Shown piece after piece: positions 58,534-64,000 of a stretch of 64,000 bases of DNA. Position 1 is the stretch's first letter, and the number at the start of each line of letters is the position of its first letter. A model generated the notes under the pieces. It saw nothing but the letters and a program-made list of their open reading frames with translations. It was not told the origin of the DNA and did no database searches. The DNA is taken from contig NZ_FNSC01000001.1 in NCBI RefSeq assembly GCF_900105355.1, forward strand, positions 3,534,001 to 3,598,000, in the 5' to 3' direction. This DNA comes from Pseudomonas anguilliseptica. GTDB lineage: Bacteria > Pseudomonadota > Gammaproteobacteria > Pseudomonadales > Pseudomonadaceae. A program made the translations under genes and the position numbers.

Positions 58534-58893
58534 TCAGGTGACGAACCTAGGGGTCAAAACCTGGTGCGGCCGGTTGCGCCACAGGTCGATACCGTCCAAC
58601 AACCAGTTCAACTCCTGGGCCGTCAGCACGATCGCATCTTCGCCAGGTTCCGGATGCGACTTGAAGCGTTCAGCCTCCAATCGCTTGAGCCACAGGCAAA
58701 AGCCGTTGCGCTCCCAATACAAAATCTTCACCCGGCTGCGCGCGCGGTTGAGGAAGACGAACAGCACCGGGTCGAACACCGCCACCTTGATATCCAGCTC
58801 GACCAGGGCGGCCAGGCCATCGATGGATTTTCGGAAATCCACCGGCTTGGGGTATAGATAGACTTTTTCGACTTTGGCGTCGGGGCGCATCAT
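58534..58893 (-). CDS. tnpB: IS66 accessory protein TnpB
   Basis: 119 residues, intact IS66 Orf2. Typical blocks are KVYLYPKPVDFRKSIDGLAALVE, PVLFVFLNRARSRVKILYWERNGFCLW and RPHQVLTP. It starts at the first of two ATGs (58893), with GGAG 9 bp upstream. It precedes tnpC by 18 bp. Confidence 0.92.
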   Translation of the reverse strand: MMRPDAKVEKVYLYPKPVDFRKSIDGLAALVELDIKVAVFDPVLFVFLNRARSRVKILYWERNGFCLWLKRLEAERFKSHPEPGEDAIVLTAQELNWLLDGIDLWRNRPHQVLTPRFVT

Positions 58894-59309
58894 GACGGCT
58901 GGCTCCAGAAAGAAATTGGAGCTCAGCATTGGCTGGCCTGCGGATCATTTGTAGATGAGGTTTATGGAGCGCTTACGCTTTATCGCCCTATATATCAACT
59001 TCGATACTGGTAAAGCTGAGCTCAAGGCCGATGGTCAGGCCACGGTGGCGGAGATTGTCAGCATGCTTAAAACCGCGCCGGATCTGCGCCTGGCCGTCGA
59101 AGGCCATACTGACAGTCAGGGTCAGGCCGAGGCCAACAAGCTGCTGTCTGAACAGCGCGCACTGAGCGTGATGAATGCCATAGTCGCCGCCGGTATCGAG
59201 GTGCAGCGACTGACTGCTGCGGGCTTCGGCCAGGAACGGCCAGTGGCGGACAATCGCAGTGAAGAAGGGCGGGCGAAGAATCGCCGGGTTGAGTTGGTCA
59301 AGCTGTAGT

Positions 59310-59341
59310 CCGCATGCTGCCTGGCTTGCAGGCAGCTGCGG
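59310..59341. terminator. Hairpin between the OmpA remnant and the FAD oxidoreductase
   Basis: Stem 59316-59323 with 59329-59336 plus an outer CCGCA/TGCGG after one bulged T. No T-run. It lies between two convergent genes. Confidence 0.45.
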
Positions 59342-59349
59342 ATGATGGC

Positions 59350-60969
59350 CTAGGCTGGTTCGGCAATCCCCAGCATGTCTTTGATCAACGCTTCGGCCAC
59401 GCGAATGCCATCCACCCCGGCGGAGAGAATACCGCCGGCGTAACCGGCACCTTCACCAGCCGGGTACAGGCCGCGAACGTTGAGGCTCTGCATATCCGCG
59501 CCACGGGTGATGCGCAGTGGCGAAGAGGTGCGGGTTTCGATGCCAGTCAGCACCGCGTCATGCAGGCCGAAGCCCTTGATCTGCTTGCCGAAGGCCGGTA
59601 GCGCTTCGCGGATCGCCTCGATGGCGAAATCCGGTAGGGCCAGGGCCAGATCGCCCAGCTTGATACCCGGCTTGTACGACGGCTCGACGCTACCCAGCTC
59701 TGTAGAAGGTTTGCCGGCGATAAAGTCGCCAACCAGTTGCCCCGGTGCTTCGTAGGTGCTGCCGCCGAGCAGATAGGCCTGGGACTCCAGACGTTCCTGC
59801 AGTTCAACACCGGCCAGCGGACCGCCGGGATAATCCTGCTCAGGGGTGATGCCGACGACGATGCCGGCGTTGGCATTGCGCTCATTGCGCGAGTACTGGC
59901 TCATGCCGTTGGTCACCACGCGGTTCGGCTCCGAGGTGGCGGCGACCACAGTGCCGCCCGGACACATGCAGAAGCTGTAAACCGAGCGGCCGTTCTTGGC
60001 GTGGTGCACTAGTTTGTAATCCGCCGCGCCGAGCTTGGGATGGCCGGCGTATTTACCGAGGCGTGCGCGGTCGATCAGTCCTTGTGGGTGCTCGATACGA
60101 AAGCCTACCGAGAACGGTTTGGCTTCCATAAATACCTCGCGCTTGTGCAGCATGCGGAAGGTGTCACGCGAGCTGTGGCCTAGGGCCAGGATCACCTGGC
60201 GGCTGAGAATCTGCTCGCCGCTGTCGAGCACCACGCCCTTAAGCTGGCCATCCTCCATCAGCACATCGCTGACGCGCTGCTGAAAGCGCACTTCGCCGCC
60301 CAGCGCTTTGATCTCTTCGCGCATGGTGGCGACCACGCCGGTGAGGCGGAAGGTGCCGATATGTGGCTTGCTGACGTAGAGAATTTCCTCTGGCGCGCCG
60401 GCCTTGACGAACTCCTGAAGCACCTTACGCCCGTAATGCTTGGGATCCTTGATCTGGCTGTACAGCTTGCCGTCGGAGAAGGTGCCGGCACCGCCCTCGC
60501 CAAACTGCACGTTGGACTCAGGGTTGAGCACCTTCTTGCGCCACAGGCCCCAGGTGTCCTTGGTGCGCTGGCGCACTTCGGTGCCGCGTTCCAGCACGAT
60601 GGGCTTGAGCCCGGCCTGGGCGAGAATCAGCGCGGCGAAAATTCCGCAGGGGCCAAAGCCGACTACCAGCGGGCGCTCTGCGAGGTTCTCAGGCGCCAGG
60701 CCGACAGGTTTGTAGGTGGTATCCGGGGTGACGCTGATATGCCGGTCATCGCTGAACTTGGCCAGCAGCGCCGCTTCATCGCGCAGCTCGCAGTCGATGG
60801 TGTAGATAAAGTGCATCTCAGTGGATTTCTTGCGCGCGTCGTAGCTGCGCTTGAACAGGGTGAAGTCGAGCAGCTCGCTGTCGGCAATCCCCAGACGCTG
60901 GACGATGGCCGGGCGTAGTGCCTCGTCGGGGTGGTCCAGGGGCAGCTTGAGTTCGGTGATACGAAGCAT
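59350..60969 (-). CDS. FAD-dependent oxidoreductase (COG2509-type)
   Basis: 539 residues. An N-terminal domain of about 95 residues, then a dinucleotide-binding VVGFGPCGIFAALILAQAG (near 101), the acidic residue in VLERG, a Gly-rich GEGGAGTFSDGKLYSQIKDP, and a C-terminal FAD motif (GLYPAGEGAGYAGGILSAGVDG, in two parts). Similar proteins are annotated only as uncharacterised FAD-dependent dehydrogenases; no substrate is known to me. No operon partner is close. Confidence 0.85.
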   Translation of the reverse strand: MLRITELKLPLDHPDEALRPAIVQRLGIADSELLDFTLFKRSYDARKKSTEMHFIYTIDCELRDEAALLAKFSDDRHISVTPDTTYKPVGLAPENLAERPLVVGFGPCGIFAALILAQAGLKPIVLERGTEVRQRTKDTWGLWRKKVLNPESNVQFGEGGAGTFSDGKLYSQIKDPKHYGRKVLQEFVKAGAPEEILYVSKPHIGTFRLTGVVATMREEIKALGGEVRFQQRVSDVLMEDGQLKGVVLDSGEQILSRQVILALGHSSRDTFRMLHKREVFMEAKPFSVGFRIEHPQGLIDRARLGKYAGHPKLGAADYKLVHHAKNGRSVYSFCMCPGGTVVAATSEPNRVVTNGMSQYSRNERNANAGIVVGITPEQDYPGGPLAGVELQERLESQAYLLGGSTYEAPGQLVGDFIAGKPSTELGSVEPSYKPGIKLGDLALALPDFAIEAIREALPAFGKQIKGFGLHDAVLTGIETRTSSPLRITRGADMQSLNVRGLYPAGEGAGYAGGILSAGVDGIRVAEALIKDMLGIAEPA

Positions 60970-61050
60970 GAGGGACGATCCATTTTCAGGGCCGGAGGCA
61001 ACCCGGCAGCTTTAAAAGGCGGCGATTATACGCCTGATCTCGGGCTAAAG

Positions 61051-61105
61051 GCCGCTGCCGATCAACGGCAGCGGCTCGCCATGTGGCAGCACTCAACCCT
61101 GAGTG

Positions 61106-61107
<2 letters not shown>
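61051..61107 (-). terminator. Hairpins after the dehydrogenase gene
   Basis: Perfect 10-bp stem (61051-61060 with 61066-61075, ATCAA loop), and an 8-bp stem overlapping the stop codon (61088-61095 with 61100-61107). The first is followed on the minus strand by CTTT only. Probable 3' end signal of the leftward gene. Confidence 0.5.
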
Positions 61108-62113
<1,006 letters not shown>

Positions 62114-62237
62114 AACGATATCCCTTTGGCTGTCTTCCTTTGCAGCTTAGGCCAATCGTCTAGCAAGCGGCTGATCTATCTCAGCTATCTGCGCATTGGT
62201 CGGTGTATCCACGCTCAGTCGTTACGCGCGCCACCTA

Positions 62238-63421
62238 ATGAACTGTCTGTAAAATTCGTTAATCCAATGCCGGGCCAGTATACTGCGCGCTCTATCGTCA
62301 TGAATTGAGCTCCCATATGGCCCGGCCAGCAGCCCCATTCTTCTTGAGTCCCAGTGATGCCGACATGCTGCAAGGCTGGTTACGCATGGGATCGCTGCCT
62401 CAGAGCATCGGCCAGCGGGCCAGAATTCTGTTGCTGCTGGCCAACGGTCTCACGCCCAAGGAGATCAGCGAGCAGCTGCAAGTCTCTGCGCCAGTGGTCT
62501 TCAAATGGCGTAAACGCTACCAGGAGACCGGTCTGGAGGGGCTGAGTGACCTGCGGCGCAGTGGAGCGCCTCGCAAGCTCAACGAAGCGAAGATCAAGGA
62601 AATCCTGACGCTGACGACCCAGCGAGTCCCGCGCGAAGCTACCCACTGGAGCCTACGGTTGATGGCCAAGTACGCTGGGGTCAGCATCTGGCAGGTCGCA
62701 CAGGTGTGGGCTGCTGCCGACCTCAAGCCGCACCGGTTGAAAACCTTCAAGATCAGTAACGACCCGCACTTTGCAGACAAAGTGGTCGATGTCGTCGGGC
62801 TCTATTTGAATCCGCCCGACAACGCCCTGGTGCTATCTGTTGACGAAAAAACACAGATCCAGGCGCTGGACCGCACACAGCCCATGCTGCCGCTCAAGCC
62901 CGGGCAGATTGAGCGGCGGACGCATGACTATAAGCGCCACGGTACGGCCAGTCTGTACGCAGCCTTTGACATCCTGACGGGTAAGGTCATCGGCCGTATC
63001 ACCCAGCGGCACAGGGCCAAGGAGTTTTTGGAGTTCCTTCGACAGATCGACCGCAGCACTCCCGCCGAGCTGGACCTGCATGTAATTCTGGACAACAGCT
63101 CGACTCACAAGACCGCTGCCGTCAGGGAATGGCTGGAGAAGCATCCCCGTTTCAAGCTGCACTTCACACCGACCAGCGCCTCGTGGCTGAACGCCGTGGA
63201 GGGCTGGTTTGCGCAACTGGAAAGACGGGCGCTTTATCGTGATGCCTTCAGCAGCGTGGCTGACCTGAGAGCGGCGATACGTCGCTTCATTGAAGCTCAT
63301 AACGAACATTCGGCTAAGCCGTTCCGCTGGAGCAAAACGGCTGAGTCGATTATCAGCTCCGTGCATCGAGCAAAGCTGGCTGTAATTCGGAATGAGTTAT
63401 TGGATTAACCAGACAGGCCAC
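62238..63421 (+). mobile_element. IS630-family insertion sequence, copy B (1184 bp)
   Basis: Flanked by TA (62236-62237 and 63422-63423). Same length and orientation as copy A, 5107 bp away. I count five base differences over 1184. It interrupts the 3' end of the gene at 63424-64000. Confidence 0.93.
62317..63408 (+). CDS. IS630-family transposase (copy B)
   Basis: 363 residues, intact, identical to copy A except for an Ala in place of Asp at YA(A/D)FDIL. Catalytic DDE residues are kept. Confidence 0.93.
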   Translation: MARPAAPFFLSPSDADMLQGWLRMGSLPQSIGQRARILLLLANGLTPKEISEQLQVSAPVVFKWRKRYQETGLEGLSDLRRSGAPRKLNEAKIKEILTLTTQRVPREATHWSLRLMAKYAGVSIWQVAQVWAAADLKPHRLKTFKISNDPHFADKVVDVVGLYLNPPDNALVLSVDEKTQIQALDRTQPMLPLKPGQIERRTHDYKRHGTASLYAAFDILTGKVIGRITQRHRAKEFLEFLRQIDRSTPAELDLHVILDNSSTHKTAAVREWLEKHPRFKLHFTPTSASWLNAVEGWFAQLERRALYRDAFSSVADLRAAIRRFIEAHNEHSAKPFRWSKTAESIISSVHRAKLAVIRNELLD

Positions 63422-64000
63422 TAGGTAGGCGCAGCCTCGCAGGACTTCGCCGTTGAGGCGTAATTCAGCGCTCAGGTGCTGTACCGCGCCACTCATGCTG
63501 TCGACGCAGCGCTGGCGGGCGACCCAGAGATCAAGGCGTTGGCCATTGGCTTCGCTGCTGAGGTTGAGGCGGCCTTCGGGCAATTGCTCTTCCAGGTACG
63601 GCAACGCCTGTGGTTCCTGGCCTGGACGATTGAGGATCAGGCCCTGATTGCTTACCGCGATATTCCAGTCCGGCTCATGTCCGCTGGCGCGCAGGAGGGT
63701 ACGGGCGAAGTTGATATCCGTGCAGCCATGGCCTTCAGCCTGTACGCGGTACACCTGGTTCGGTACGAACTGGCCATCCACACCTTGCTGCGCATTGGCC
63801 TGTAGCTGGCCGCGCATATCAACATAGAGCGTTGTGTAGCCGTCAGCGAAGAGTGCGCTGGCATCGCTGCTCAGTTCGGCTGTGCTGTCTTCCTTGAGGA
63901 TAAATTGACGTTGTTCCTGGCAAGGGCGAAACAGCAACTGGCCCGCATTCAGGCTCAGCTCGCCCTGCATGCGTGTCTGCCCAATTACCGGCTCGGCGGG
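63353..64000 (-). CDS. COG3650-like protein, N-terminus outside window, C-terminus replaced by IS630
   Basis: The frame is open at the right window edge. Visible residues contain two putative beta domains (LLFRPCQEQRQFILKEDS and CTDINFARTLLRASGHEPDWN, VSNQGLIL, LDLWVARQRCVDSMSG, LRLNGEVLRGCAYL), a pattern like the COG3650/META-related envelope proteins. The IS630 insertion adds 24 or so IS-encoded residues and a stop at 63353. The native end lies beyond the IS: AYL-GGARND and stop at 62215. Only six or seven native residues are lost, so the protein may still work. Confidence 0.7.
   Translation of the reverse strand, partial: PAEPVIGQTRMQGELSLNAGQLLFRPCQEQRQFILKEDSTAELSSDASALFADGYTTLYVDMRGQLQANAQQGVDGQFVPNQVYRVQAEGHGCTDINFARTLLRASGHEPDWNIAVSNQGLILNRPGQEPQALPYLEEQLPEGRLNLSSEANGQRLDLWVARQRCVDSMSGAVQHLSAELRLNGEVLRGCAYLVACLVNPITHSELQPALLDARS

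Larger units (their letters stand above)
55728..58976 (-). mobile_element. IS66-family insertion sequence, 3249 bp including a nested IS630 element
   Basis: Ends GTAAGCGCTCCAT (left, 55728) and its inverted copy ending at 58976. The 8-bp target duplication GCTTTATC lies at 55720-55727 and 58977-58984; both are IS66 hallmarks. Without the nested 1184-bp IS630 element and its TA, the IS66 is 2063 bp. It carries tnpB and tnpC but has no room for a tnpA gene. Confidence 0.95.
55191..59308 (+). pseudogene. OmpA-family periplasmic/outer-membrane protein, split by IS66 (and nested IS630)
   Basis: Left part 55191-55727, right part 58985-59308. Removing the element and one GCTTTATC duplication gives an uninterrupted 286-residue protein joined at NGFIALYINFD: signal peptide (cleavage near VLA-ADD), an N-terminal domain of about 150 residues (YPNSHIVEYEQNYNAAQF, QLLRNYQNAIKSIGGEVVYE), and a complete OmpA domain (AVEGHTDSQGQAEANK, NRSEEGRAKNRRVELV). 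As it stands the left part ends at 55742 in IS sequence. The right part can start at an ATG at 58955 supplied by the IS end. Confidence 0.9.

Noticed and set aside
55774..58893. IS66 element as an active transposon
   Set aside because: tnpC has both an IS630 insertion and a one-base frameshift, although tnpB is intact.

Overview
The window is about 64 kb of chromosomal DNA from a Pseudomonas-like gammaproteobacterium. The evidence is the set of families and their order: rnt-pyrC-motY-argG-gloA, rsxABCDGE-nth-metG-mrp-dcd, nrtR//pncA-pncB-nadE, and dinG, an OmpA lipoprotein, pdxH and a fused-MrpAB antiporter operon. These blocks match, from memory, separate conserved blocks of the P. aeruginosa/P. 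putida chromosome. The GC-rich coding bias and the Pseudomonas-type intergenic palindromes agree. Most of the window is core metabolism and envelope biology. The accessory DNA is six insertion sequences.

Layout. 1-8.6 kb: 3' part of NAD-glutamate dehydrogenase, RNase T, dihydroorotase, flagellar MotY with a sigma-28-like promoter, argininosuccinate synthase, glyoxalase I and a small acidic protein. 8.8-15.7 kb: one leftward operon rsxA-B-C-D-G-E-nth (electron-transport complex plus endonuclease III), in which RsxC carries a long tandem-repeat tail. 15.9-20.4 kb: metG, the Mrp/ApbC Fe-S carrier, a cold-shock protein and dcd. 20.5-25.8 kb: a two-TM ion channel, an AI-2E family permease, and the NAD salvage operon pncA-pncB-nadE diverging from its probable regulator nrtR. 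26-31.5 kb: a penicillin-acylase-family lipoprotein, an operon of a LEA14-type lipoprotein, a His-rich SEC-C protein and a DUF2489-like protein, then YchJ and a methyltransferase-like protein. 31.5-41 kb: three 1192-bp IS5-family copies around two tandem OmpA-like lipoproteins, a DUF1145 protein, a frameshifted collagen-like gene, CopD and dinG. 41-46.9 kb: a secreted glycosidase, a class-C-beta-lactamase-fold esterase, an OmpA lipoprotein, pdxH and a SlyB-like lipoprotein. 47.2-52.9 kb: the Mrp cation/proton antiporter operon. 53-64 kb: an EamA transporter, a PLP enzyme, an OmpA gene split by an IS66 element that is itself split by an IS630 element, a FAD oxidoreductase, a GAPDH/E4PDH-type dehydrogenase, and a second IS630 copy in the 3' end of a COG3650-like gene that runs off the window.

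The most informative results are structural. All six insertion sequences can be delimited to the base from inverted ends and target duplications, and the ancestral sequences of the broken genes can be rebuilt. Other points of interest are a concentric 169-bp palindrome with a short relative elsewhere in the window, a perfect 22-bp hairpin after the tandem OmpA genes, the RsxC repeat array, a sigma-28-like promoter at motY, two inverted repeats at nrtR/pncA, and homopolymer tracts at the frameshift of one gene and the 3' end of another. I found no CRISPR array, tRNA, rRNA, prophage or recognisable defence system.
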